From Leifsonia sp. ALI-44-B (GTDB lineage Bacteria; Actinomycetota; Actinomycetes; Actinomycetales; Microbacteriaceae), in contig NZ_MTQL01000007.1 in NCBI RefSeq assembly GCF_001984125.1, positions 1,178,001 to 1,242,000 on the forward strand: a stretch of 64,000 bases of DNA, in the 5' to 3' direction. Shown one piece after another: positions 42,595-49,780 of the stretch. The notes under the pieces are model-generated. The model ran no database searches, was not told where the DNA came from, and saw only the letters and a program-made list of their open reading frames with translations. The translations under genes were made by a program, and so were the position numbers. The first letter of the stretch is position 1, and every line of letters starts with the position of its first letter.

Positions 42595-44052
42595 ATGTGC
42601 GGAATCGTCGGCATCGTCTCAACCGAGCCGGTCAACCAGCAGGTCTACGACAGCCTTCTCCTTCTGCAGCACCGCGGCCAGGACTCGACGGGTATCGCCA
42701 CCGTCGACGGCCGCACGGTGCACATGGTCAAGGCGAAGGGGCAGGTGCGCGAAGCTTTCCGCACGCGCGACATGCGCTCGCTCCTCGGCACCATGGGCCT
42801 CGGCCACGTGCGCTACGCCACCAAGGGTGACGCGGCCAACGAGCAGGAGGCGCAGCCGTTCTACGTGAACGCCCCCTACGGCATCGTCCTCGTGCACAAC
42901 GGCAACCTCACGAACACGCGCGAACTGGCGGATGACCTCTTCCACGTCGACCGTCGCCACGTGAACTCCACGAGCGACACCGAGATGCTGCTCAACGTGC
43001 TTGCGACCGAGCTGCAGGGCCAGGTGTCGGGCCTCGAGCTCGACCCCGACCAGATCTTCGCGGCCGTCGAGCAGGTGCACGAGCGCGTCGAGGGTTCCTA
43101 CGCCGTCATTTCGATGATCGCCGGGCAGGGTCTGCTCGCGTTCCGTGACCCTTACGGCATCCGCCCGCTCGTGCTCGGCCGTCGTGCCGTCGGCATGGTC
43201 GGCTACGAATACATCGTCGCCTCCGAGTCGCTCGTGCTCGAGTCGGCCGGCTACGAGATGGTGCGCGAGGTGGCGCCCGGCGAGGCCGTCTTCATCACCA
43301 TCAGCGGTGAGCTCTACTCGCGTCAGTGCGCCAAGAACCCGCGCCTCGTGCCCTGCTCGTTCGAATACGTCTACCTGGCCCGCCCCGACTCCATCATGAA
43401 CGGCATCTCGGTCTACGAGGCGCGTCTGCGTCTCGGCAACCGTCTCGCCGACACCATCGCCGAATACACGCCCATGGGCGATATCGACGTGGTCATGCCC
43501 ATCCCCGATTCGGCCCGCCCCGCCGCCATGCAGGTGGCGCAGAAGCTCGGCGTCGAATACCGCGAGGGCTTCTACAAGAACCGCTACGTGGGCCGCACCT
43601 TCATCATGCCCGGGCAGGCGCAGCGCAAGAAGAGCGTGCGCCAGAAGCTCAACGCCATGGGCAGCGAGTTCAAGGGCAAGAACATCCTCATCGTCGACGA
43701 CTCGATCGTGCGCGGCACCACGTCGAAAGAGATCGTCGACATGGCCCGCGCGGCCGGGGCCAACAAGGTCACGTTCACGTCGGCCGCGCCCCCCGTGCGC
43801 TACCCGCACGTCTACGGCATCAACATGCCGTCGCGCGGCGAGCTGATCGCCCACGGCAAGAAGATCCCCGAGATCGCCCGCGAACTCGGCGCCGACAACC
43901 TCATCTATCAGGAGGTCGCCGACATGAAGAGTGCCATCCTCGAGGGTTCCTCGCTCACCGAGCTCGAGATGAGCTGCTTCACGGGCGAATACGTCACGGG
44001 CACCGTGACCCCCGAATACCTCGACTGGGTCGAGCGCACGCAGCTGTCCTAG
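42595..44052 (+). CDS. purF: Amidophosphoribosyltransferase, enterobacterial type
   Basis: A 485-residue first enzyme of purine synthesis, making phosphoribosylamine from PRPP and glutamine. MCGIVGIV provides the N-terminal nucleophile Cys2; LQHRGQD, GHVRYATKGD and NGNLTNTREL are the glutaminase part, and NRYVGRTFIMPGQ and VDDSIVRGTTS the PRPP part. No propeptide. The usual Fe-S ligands of B. subtilis/mycobacterial PurF are not all present: the late pair is reduced to one Cys (LEMSCFTGEYVTG), and YPHVYGINMPS replaces the segment with a ligand Cys. The wording matches E. coli PurF. GGAG 13 bases ahead of the ATG. Confidence 0.94.
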   Translation: MCGIVGIVSTEPVNQQVYDSLLLLQHRGQDSTGIATVDGRTVHMVKAKGQVREAFRTRDMRSLLGTMGLGHVRYATKGDAANEQEAQPFYVNAPYGIVLVHNGNLTNTRELADDLFHVDRRHVNSTSDTEMLLNVLATELQGQVSGLELDPDQIFAAVEQVHERVEGSYAVISMIAGQGLLAFRDPYGIRPLVLGRRAVGMVGYEYIVASESLVLESAGYEMVREVAPGEAVFITISGELYSRQCAKNPRLVPCSFEYVYLARPDSIMNGISVYEARLRLGNRLADTIAEYTPMGDIDVVMPIPDSARPAAMQVAQKLGVEYREGFYKNRYVGRTFIMPGQAQRKKSVRQKLNAMGSEFKGKNILIVDDSIVRGTTSKEIVDMARAAGANKVTFTSAAPPVRYPHVYGINMPSRGELIAHGKKIPEIARELGADNLIYQEVADMKSAILEGSSLTELEMSCFTGEYVTGTVTPEYLDWVERTQLS

Positions 44053-44286
44053 TTTCAGGCGGGGCGCGTATCGGGTCGCTGGTCTCGCTTATCGCTGTGG
44101 CGCTGTGCCGCGGTGTCGGGCGTCCATCGCGCGCCGCTCTGGCGTGCCTCAGCGTTGTGCCGTTGTGGTGTCGCCTCCGTCTGGTCGTGGCGTGAACCGG
44201 TGCGGGAGCTGAGCGACACCGGCGGATGGCCTGGGAGGCTCGGGCCTGCCCGTGACTGTGGCTCGGGCATCCGTTAGTTTGGGGCT

Positions 44287-44640
44287 ATGGACGAGCGGCA
44301 GCAGCAGATGAGCAGGGATATCGCGATCGGCGAGAGCCCGCGCCAGCCGTTGCGCCAGTTCTTGCGCGCACTGCGAGCCCACCTCGACAAGTGGCCCTGG
44401 GCGCGTGCCGCCTATCGCATCGCCGTCGCCCTTATCGGCGGCACGGTCGTCGTCGTCGGCCTCATCATGGTTCCGCTGCCCGGCCCCGGCTGGCTCGTCG
44501 TCTTCCTCGGTTTCGCCATCCTCGGCACCGAATTCGCGTGGGCCAAGAAGGTCGCCGCGTTCGTCAAACGCCAGCTCGCCCGGTTCTGGGCCTGGTACAA
44601 CGCCCGCCGCGCCCGCAAGCGCGCTGGCGCCGCTGCCTAG
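44287..44640 (+). CDS. TIGR02611-type PGPGW membrane protein
   Basis: A 117-residue protein with two helices in the middle third: AYRIAVALIGGTVVVVGLIM and the following MVPLPGPGWLVVFLGFAILG, carrying the PGPGW motif. Basic ends on both sides (RARKRAGAAA at the C-terminus) put both termini inside. This is the conserved actinobacterial TIGR02611/PGPGW family; no function is established. Sits alone with a strong bidirectional terminator downstream. Confidence 0.8.
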   Translation: MDERQQQMSRDIAIGESPRQPLRQFLRALRAHLDKWPWARAAYRIAVALIGGTVVVVGLIMVPLPGPGWLVVFLGFAILGTEFAWAKKVAAFVKRQLARFWAWYNARRARKRAGAAA

Positions 44641-44773
44641 TTCCAGCCTCGCTTCTGACCTCTCACAACGCTCCGGGCTGCGGCGAGATTCGCAGTGTTT
44701 CTAGTGCTCCGACGCCGACGCCGACGTAACGTTCGCGCTGGCGCTGGCGCTGACGTTCTCGTCCCCGGACATG

Positions 44774-44813
44774 CGAAACGGCCGCTCACCGTGGTGGTGG
44801 AGCGGCCGTTTCG
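44774..44813. terminator. Bidirectional terminator
   Basis: CGAAACGGCCGCTC (44774-44787) pairs perfectly with GAGCGGCCGTTTCG (44800-44813). The arms carry AAA and TTT at their ends, so either strand forms a hairpin with T residues at the 3' side. It lies between the convergent PGPGW gene and DUF3073 gene and serves both. Confidence 0.85.
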
Positions 44814-44863
44814 AGGTTGTTGCGTGTGCGGAGTGCGCAGCGAACGGGCGGCGGAGCGGGGCT

Positions 44864-45058
44864 CTACGCGCGCTTGGGTTCGTCGCGGTTGACGTCGTCG
44901 CCGACGTACTCCGACCACTTCGACAGTTCGTCGTTGTATTCGTCGGATGGGTGCCCTGTGAGCTCTCTCTCGAGAGCGTCATAGTTGACATCAGGACTGA
45001 AGGACTTGAGCTCACGTGCGATCTTCGTGTGCTTTGCCTTTTGACGGCCGCGCCCCAT
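44864..45058 (-). CDS. DUF3073 protein
   Basis: A 64-residue basic-then-acidic protein, MGRGRQKAKHTKIARELKSF, then SPDVNYDALERELTG, YNDELSKWSEYVGD. This small protein is confined to actinobacteria and usually sits just after purF-purM; here it is on the opposite strand 800 bases beyond purF. The ATG at 45058 follows AGGGGG seven bases ahead and gives the family N-terminus, so the five extra codons upstream are not used. Role unknown. Confidence 0.9.
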   Translation of the reverse strand: MGRGRQKAKHTKIARELKSFSPDVNYDALERELTGHPSDEYNDELSKWSEYVGDDVNRDEPKRA

Positions 45059-45300
45059 GCGAGACCCCCTCACGAATCAGTTGCCGAACGGATGGTGCCG
45101 CCCGGAGGTTTCACCAACCAGGGAACGATAAAGACTAAACGCCAGCTTATCATGTGGCGTGAATGCTAACGCCCGGCGGAGACGAGTCCCAGCCGGTATG
45201 CAGGAGTGGTGGCGCAGTCTCGGCGCCGACTCCGAGAGCCACGATACCGCAGCTCGAAGGTCGCGTGCCGCGGCATCCGTTCGTTCGTTCGAGAGGGACG

Positions 45301-45516
45301 CTATCGGGACCTCTGCCGGCGGGACACGACGTCCAGCCCGATCGCGAGGGTGAACCAGAACAGTGCGAAGAGGATGCCGATGAAACCGACGTCCTGGCCC
45401 GACACCCAGAGGCCCGCCCCGAGGGCGAAGAATGTCGCCGCCAGCGCGAAGCTCGCGATCGCGGCCACGTTCCAGGCCGAGATGCGTCGGTGCTGCGGGG
45501 TGCGTATTGCGTCCAC
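45301..45516 (-). CDS. Small two-helix membrane protein
   Basis: A 71-residue protein with two helices: AWNVAAIASFALAATFFALG and a second around FIGILFALFWFTLAIGLDVV, separated by a short hydrophilic loop. It ends in a basic RRQRSR. GTG at 45516 is preferred because the longer frame (to 45639) would run across the ArsR operator and start codon of the divergent gene. No ribosome site is obvious. Function unknown. Confidence 0.55.
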   Translation of the reverse strand: MDAIRTPQHRRISAWNVAAIASFALAATFFALGAGLWVSGQDVGFIGILFALFWFTLAIGLDVVSRRQRSR

Positions 45517-45622
45517 GGCACCAGCTTGGGTGCCCGAGTGCCCGGTGTCGAGCGGATCGTGATGAACATTCGGTGACGGAGCCGGCTCGGTCTTCCCTTT
45601 CGTGGCCGAGCGGCGTAACGTA

Positions 45623-45636
45623 CAACCAAATGGTTG
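45623..45636. promoter_or_regulatory. ArsR-type operator overlapping the start codon
   Basis: CAACCA-AA-TGGTTG, a perfect six-pair inverted repeat with a two-base spacer. The ATG of the regulator is at 45630-45632, so the operator covers the start codon. This ACCAAATGGT core is the type of palindrome found next to ArsR-like regulators paired with SRPBCC/AHSA1 proteins. Confidence 0.75.
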
Positions 45637-45995
45637 CACAAACGATATCCCCCGATTCGCTGAGCGACGACCAGGTCGATCGCCTCTTCCACGCGCTTGC
45701 CGACGCCACCCGGCGTGACATCGTCACGCGTGTCATGGATGACGAGTTCTCGGTCACCGAATTGGCCGCACGCTATGACATGTCGTTCGCGGCCGTTCAG
45801 AAGCATGTCGCGGTACTCGAACAGGCGGCCCTCGTCTCGAAGGAGCGTCGCGGGCGCCAGCAAATCGTGCGCGGCAATGTCGACACCGTGCGTCGAGCCA
45901 ATGAGCTGCTCGCGGCCTACGAAGACCTCTGGCGTCAGCGCTTCGCACGCATCGACGACCTGCTCGCCGAAGAACCTGTCGCCAGCACCGAATGA
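45630..45995 (+). CDS. ArsR-family winged-helix regulator
   Basis: A 121-residue repressor: DDQVDRLFHALADATRRDIV, DDEFSVTELAARYDMSFAAV, QKHVAVLEQAALVSKERRGR are the ArsR/SmtB HTH and wing. No metal-binding cysteines are seen, so it is not a classic metal sensor; this branch pairs with SRPBCC proteins. The ATG lies inside a palindromic operator, implying negative self-control. Leaderless or very short leader. The next gene, 19 bases away, is its SRPBCC partner. Confidence 0.88.
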   Translation: MVAQTISPDSLSDDQVDRLFHALADATRRDIVTRVMDDEFSVTELAARYDMSFAAVQKHVAVLEQAALVSKERRGRQQIVRGNVDTVRRANELLAAYEDLWRQRFARIDDLLAEEPVASTE

Positions 45996-46014
45996 TCTAG
46001 AAAGGAACCTCATC

Positions 46015-46506
46015 ATGAGCAACGTCACGATCGAGAAAGATCTCGAGAACCTCACGCTCGAGATCGCCGCGGAGTTCGACGCCTCGGCCGATCAGGTCTG
46101 GCAGATCTGGGAGAACCCGCGCAAGCTCGAGCGGTGGTGGGGTCCGCCCACCTGGCCGGCCACGTTCGAGAAGCTCGAGCTGCACCCCGATGGAGCGGCG
46201 GCCTATTACATGACCGGCCCCGACGGTGAGAAGGCCCGGGGATGGTGGCGCGTCGTCGCCGTCGAGCCACCTACGCGCTTCGAATTCGAGGATGGCTTCG
46301 CCGACGAGAACGGCGACCCGGTCGAGTCGCTCGGTTCCACGCGCGCCGTCGTCACGATCACCGAGGCGGGAAGCCGCACGCGAATGAGTATCCTCAGCCG
46401 TTTCGAGAGTCTGGAGCAGATGGAGGAGATGGTGAAGATGGGCATGGAGGAGGGCATGAGCCAGGCCTTCACACAGATCGACGCACTCCTCGACCCGGAG
46501 GGGTAG
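46015..46506 (+). CDS. SRPBCC (AHSA1-type) domain protein
   Basis: A 163-residue helix-grip protein: NLTLEIAAEFDASADQVWQI, WENPRKLERWWGPPTWPATF (the W-W-G-P-P block), DGAAAYYMTGPDGEKARGWW, FEFEDGFADENGDPVE and a long C-terminal helix, SLEQMEEMVKMGMEEGMSQA. AHSA1/START-like domains bind hydrophobic ligands or activate partners. Cotranscribed with the ArsR-type repressor, so probably its effector-linked target. AAGGAACC ribosome site. Confidence 0.88.
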   Translation: MSNVTIEKDLENLTLEIAAEFDASADQVWQIWENPRKLERWWGPPTWPATFEKLELHPDGAAAYYMTGPDGEKARGWWRVVAVEPPTRFEFEDGFADENGDPVESLGSTRAVVTITEAGSRTRMSILSRFESLEQMEEMVKMGMEEGMSQAFTQIDALLDPEG

Positions 46507-46703
46507 CGGCCCGAGTGGTGGGCCCGGGCCGGCGGCAATGGTGCCGCAGCTCGGGCAGCGGGGCAGCGGTGGCGATGGGCGGGCGCGACATCCGATGTTC
46601 ATCTGCCGTTGGGATGACGCGGGCGAGACGCAGGACTTGACTGTCTGGGTGCGGCAGCGAGCCGCCGCCCGCGGTCCGTCGCCGCAGGGGAAGGAGCGTC
46701 TCG

Positions 46704-47873
46704 ATGGATGTCCTCGTCACCGTCATGCTGGTCGTCGCCATCGCCCTGGTGTTCGACTTCACGAACGGGTTCCACGACACCGCCAATGCCATGGCCACCT
46801 CGGTCGCCACGGGGGCGCTCAAACCGCGAGTGGCCGTCACGATCTCGGCGGTGCTCAACCTGGTCGGCGCGTTCCTCAGCACCGAGGTCGCCAAGACCAT
46901 CTCGGGCGGCATCATCAACGAGGGGGATGGCGGCGTGGCGATCACGCCCGTCATGATCTTCGCGGGGCTCGTCGGAGCCGTGCTGTGGAACGTCGCCACG
47001 TGGTATCTCGGCCTGCCCTCCAGCTCGACGCACGCGCTCTTCGGCGGCCTCATCGGCGCCGCGATCGTCGGGGCCGGTTTCGACGCTGTCAACTTCGGCG
47101 CGGTCGTCTCGAAGGTGCTGCTGCCCGCGCTCATCTCGCCGCTCGTGGCCGGGGCCATCGCCCTGCTCGCCACCTACCTCGCGTACAAGATCACGAAGAA
47201 CGCGACCATCCGTGGGTCGGAGGCCGGGTTCCGGCACGGGCAGACCATCTCGGCGTCGCTTGTCTCGCTCGCCCACGGCACGAACGACGCGCAGAAGACC
47301 ATGGGTGTCATCACGCTCACGTTCATCGCGGCCGGTTACCAGCAGAGCGGCACGGGCCCTCAGTTCTGGGTGATCGCCGCGTGCGGTCTGGCGATCGCGC
47401 TCGGCACCTACCTGGGCGGATGGCGCATCATCCGCACGGTGGGCAAACGCATCACCGACATCACGTCGCCGCAGGGGTTCGCGGCCGAGACCAGTTCGGC
47501 GGCCACCATCCTCGTGTCGTCCCACCTGGGTTTCGCGCTGTCGACCACACAGGTCACGTCGGGTTCGATCGTGGGCGCCGGGCTCGGCAAGAAGCTCGCG
47601 TCGGTGCACTGGAACGTGGTCGGCAAGATCGCCATCGCCTGGGCCTTCACGCTGCCGGCGGCTGCCATCGTCGGCGGGCTCGCGGCCTGGGCGGCCTCGC
47701 AGAGCACGTTCGGTCTCATCATCGTCGCGGTGCTCGCCGTTGCCGGCGGCCTCACGTTCTACGTGCTGTCGCGCCGCCACCCGGTCACGCACGAAAACGT
47801 GAACGAAGACTCATCCGCCGCCGGTGACGCCGATCCCGCCGCACCCACCGAGAAAGCAGGGGCCTCAGCATGA
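46704..47873 (+). CDS. pit: PiT-family inorganic phosphate transporter
   Basis: A 389-residue permease with about ten helices. FDFTNGFHDTANAMATSVAT at helix 1-2 and LAHGTNDAQKTMGVITLTF later are the two inverted PiT repeats carrying G-x-N-D-x-x-x-x. Low-affinity phosphate/H+ (or metal-phosphate) symport is the known role. The C-terminus is a hydrophilic tail of about 35 residues. GAAGGAG lies seven bases before the ATG. Overlaps a small membrane gene by four bases. Confidence 0.92.
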   Translation: MDVLVTVMLVVAIALVFDFTNGFHDTANAMATSVATGALKPRVAVTISAVLNLVGAFLSTEVAKTISGGIINEGDGGVAITPVMIFAGLVGAVLWNVATWYLGLPSSSTHALFGGLIGAAIVGAGFDAVNFGAVVSKVLLPALISPLVAGAIALLATYLAYKITKNATIRGSEAGFRHGQTISASLVSLAHGTNDAQKTMGVITLTFIAAGYQQSGTGPQFWVIAACGLAIALGTYLGGWRIIRTVGKRITDITSPQGFAAETSSAATILVSSHLGFALSTTQVTSGSIVGAGLGKKLASVHWNVVGKIAIAWAFTLPAAAIVGGLAAWAASQSTFGLIIVAVLAVAGGLTFYVLSRRHPVTHENVNEDSSAAGDADPAAPTEKAGASA

Positions 47874-48103
47874 CGAACTTCCTGGGCATCGACTGGGGCG
47901 CTTTCGCCCTCGTCTTCGTGGTGGCGCTCGTCGCCACGGCCGTCATCGTCTCGTCGTTCGCCACGGCCCTGCGCCTGCTCGCGGCCGGCGGCGACGTCGG
48001 TCACCGGCCGCCCGCCGCAACCGTGGGCGCCTACGCCTGCTTCGCGGTCGGGGTGGCCGCTGTCCTCTACGGCCTCTACCTGATCATCCCTCAGTTCCAC
48101 TAG
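47870..48103 (+). CDS. Small membrane partner of the phosphate transporter
   Basis: A 77-residue protein with two helices, IDWGAFALVFVVALVATAVI and CFAVGVAAVLYGLYLIIP, and a short loop (GGDVGHRPPAAT). The start overlaps the pit stop as ATGA. Such small two-helix proteins often follow pit genes in actinobacteria. It may stabilise or modulate the permease; no enzymatic motif. Confidence 0.75.
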   Translation: MTNFLGIDWGAFALVFVVALVATAVIVSSFATALRLLAAGGDVGHRPPAATVGAYACFAVGVAAVLYGLYLIIPQFH

Positions 48104-48109
48104 CCGGCC

Positions 48110-48502
48110 GTGCTAGATCGTGCCGGGCGGACGCCGCTGCACTACGCAGCGCTAAGTGACGATGTCACTGAAATGAGGCGACTGATTCAGAATGGCGCAT
48201 CCATAGATGCACCGGATACCCGAGGCAATACGCCCCTTCATTTTGCAGCGCAGGAGCGCAATGCCGCCGCCGTGCGCGAACTCATCGATGCTGGTGCCTC
48301 AATAGATCCGCAGGACGTCTACGGAAATACCCCGCTTAGTACGGCGACGTTTTATTCTGAGGGGGAAGGCGAGATCATCAAGATGTTGTTAGCAGCGGGG
48401 GCCGACATGCGCCTACCTAACCATTACGGACAGACGCCAATTGGATTGGCTGAATTGATCGCGAACTTCAATACCCGCGTGCACTATCCGGCTGGTGAAT
48501 GA
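48110..48502 (+). CDS. Ankyrin-repeat protein, copy 1
   Basis: A 130-residue protein almost entirely of ankyrin repeats: GRTPLHYAALSDDVTEMRRL, GNTPLHFAAQERNAAAVREL, YGNTPLSTATFYSEGEGEII, YGQTPIGLAELIANFN. Starts at GTG, six bases after the previous stop, with no ribosome site. The DNA is clearly lower in GC than its surroundings and uses rare codons such as ATA (in SID) and TTA (in LLAAGA), signs of transfer. It is a paralogue of the next gene. Ankyrin proteins of this size are often immunity or adaptor proteins. Confidence 0.85.
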   Translation: MLDRAGRTPLHYAALSDDVTEMRRLIQNGASIDAPDTRGNTPLHFAAQERNAAAVRELIDAGASIDPQDVYGNTPLSTATFYSEGEGEIIKMLLAAGADMRLPNHYGQTPIGLAELIANFNTRVHYPAGE

Positions 48503-48637
48503 GTGGTGGCGAACTGCGCAGATAGCCCGAGATCAAAGGTGGGCACGCGCCGATCTGATCGAATTCGAAAACGACGCTTCCCACTATCAAGTGGAAGATT
48601 CCGTATCCAATCGAAGCCACAAGTACGAGGTGCCTCC
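48503..48637. other. Spacer between the two ankyrin genes
   Basis: About 135 bases of lower-GC DNA with no convincing start or ribosome site except the GAGG just ahead of copy 2. The in-frame upstream extension of copy 2 through here has no support. I see no repeat boundary or transposon remnant in it. Confidence 0.5.
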
Positions 48638-49054
48638 ATGCTAGATAGAGCCATGCGAACTGCTCTGCACTACGCCGCGTTAAACAACGACGTCGACGAG
48701 ATTCAAAGGCTCATCAGGAGCGGCGAGTCGGTCGACGCGTCGGACTCGCTCGGTTTCACGCCGCTTCACTTCGCGGCGCAGGAACGAAATGTCGAGGCGG
48801 TCCGTGCGCTCATCCAGGCTGGAGCATCGATCGATGCTCAAAACGTCTATGGAAATGGCCCCTTGTCAGTCGCAACCTACTATTCACAGGGAGACGGCGA
48901 CATCATCACGTTGTTGCTGGCCGCAGGGGCGGATATGCATCTCGCGAACAACTATGGTCAGACTCCGATCGGGCTGGCCAGCATGATCGCGAACTTTGAC
49001 GCGCGAGTTCATTTTCCGTCCGATGATGGGGCCGGCGAACAGCCGCTTGCCTAA
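48638..49054 (+). CDS. Ankyrin-repeat protein, copy 2
   Basis: A 138-residue protein, paralogue of copy 1: MLDRAMRTALHYAALNNDVD, LGFTPLHFAAQERNVEAVRA, GASIDAQNVYGNGPLSVAT, GDIITLLLAAGADMHLANNY, GQTPIGLASMIANFDARVHF. GAGG seven to eight bases ahead of the ATG. Base composition returns towards normal along the gene. Convergent with the MntR-type gene. Copies share order and most residues but differ in loops, which suggests old tandem duplication with divergence rather than a recent event. Confidence 0.87.
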   Translation: MLDRAMRTALHYAALNNDVDEIQRLIRSGESVDASDSLGFTPLHFAAQERNVEAVRALIQAGASIDAQNVYGNGPLSVATYYSQGDGDIITLLLAAGADMHLANNYGQTPIGLASMIANFDARVHFPSDDGAGEQPLA

Positions 49055-49069
49055 TGAGGTGCCGCCGGC

Positions 49070-49753
49070 TCAGTGGTCGGCGGTGACCCAGATGGCGCGG
49101 GCCGCCGGCATGCCGAGTTCGCGCTCGACCGTTGAGGCGGGCTCGCCGACGCGCACCGAGACGGTGCCCGCGAAGTCGCGGTTGCGCACGACCGTGACGG
49201 GGTGGTCGAGGCCGAGGCCCAGCTCGTCGAAATAACGCAGGATGTCGGGGTCGTCGTCCGAGATGCGCACCACCACACCCGAGGCTCCGTCGGGCAGGTC
49301 GCTCAGGCGCACGGCGTCGGGCAGGTGCGGGTCGCCGTCGGCCGACGGGATCGGGTCGCCGTGCGGGTCGCGGGTCGGATGCCCCAGCTTCTCGTCGATG
49401 CGCTCGATCATGTTGTCGCTCACGGCGTGTTCGAGCACCTCGGCCTCGTCGTGCACCTCGTCCCAGCCGTAGCCGAGCTCGCGCACCAGGAACGTCTCGA
49501 TCAGCCGATGCCGGCGCACCATCGAGATGGCGTAGCGGCGGCCGCGCTCGGTGAGCTCGATCGAGCGGTAGGGCGCATGCGTGATGAGCCCCTGCTCGTC
49601 GAGCCGCTTGAGCGAATCCGACACGGTCGACACGGCCACGCCCAGCTGCGCGGCGAGTGATTTCACGGTGGCGTGCTGCCCGGGCCATTCCTGGCTCGAC
49701 CAGATCAGCTTCAGGTAGTCCTGAGCGGTGTTGGAGAGGTCGGAGACTGCCAC
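49070..49753 (-). CDS. DtxR/MntR-family metal-dependent regulator
   Basis: A 227-residue regulator. N-terminal wHTH (VKSLAAQLGVAVSTVSDSLK), dimerisation part with the metal residues (DYLKLIW; MVRRHRLIETFL; VHDEAEVLEHAVSD), and a C-terminal SH3/FeoA-like domain (SGVVVRISDDDPDILRYFDE). Key positions: Asp in D-Y-L, His in R-R-H-R, and E-x-x-E-H in E-V-L-E-H; Glu replaces the DtxR cysteine (ACRWEH becomes AEVLEH) and Asp replaces DtxR Met10, so it looks Mn-type rather than Fe-type. Starts at GTG. Confidence 0.87.
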   Translation of the reverse strand: MAVSDLSNTAQDYLKLIWSSQEWPGQHATVKSLAAQLGVAVSTVSDSLKRLDEQGLITHAPYRSIELTERGRRYAISMVRRHRLIETFLVRELGYGWDEVHDEAEVLEHAVSDNMIERIDEKLGHPTRDPHGDPIPSADGDPHLPDAVRLSDLPDGASGVVVRISDDDPDILRYFDELGLGLDHPVTVVRNRDFAGTVSVRVGEPASTVERELGMPAARAIWVTADH

Positions 49754-49780
49754 GTCCCCATCATAGGGAGCTACTTCTTC

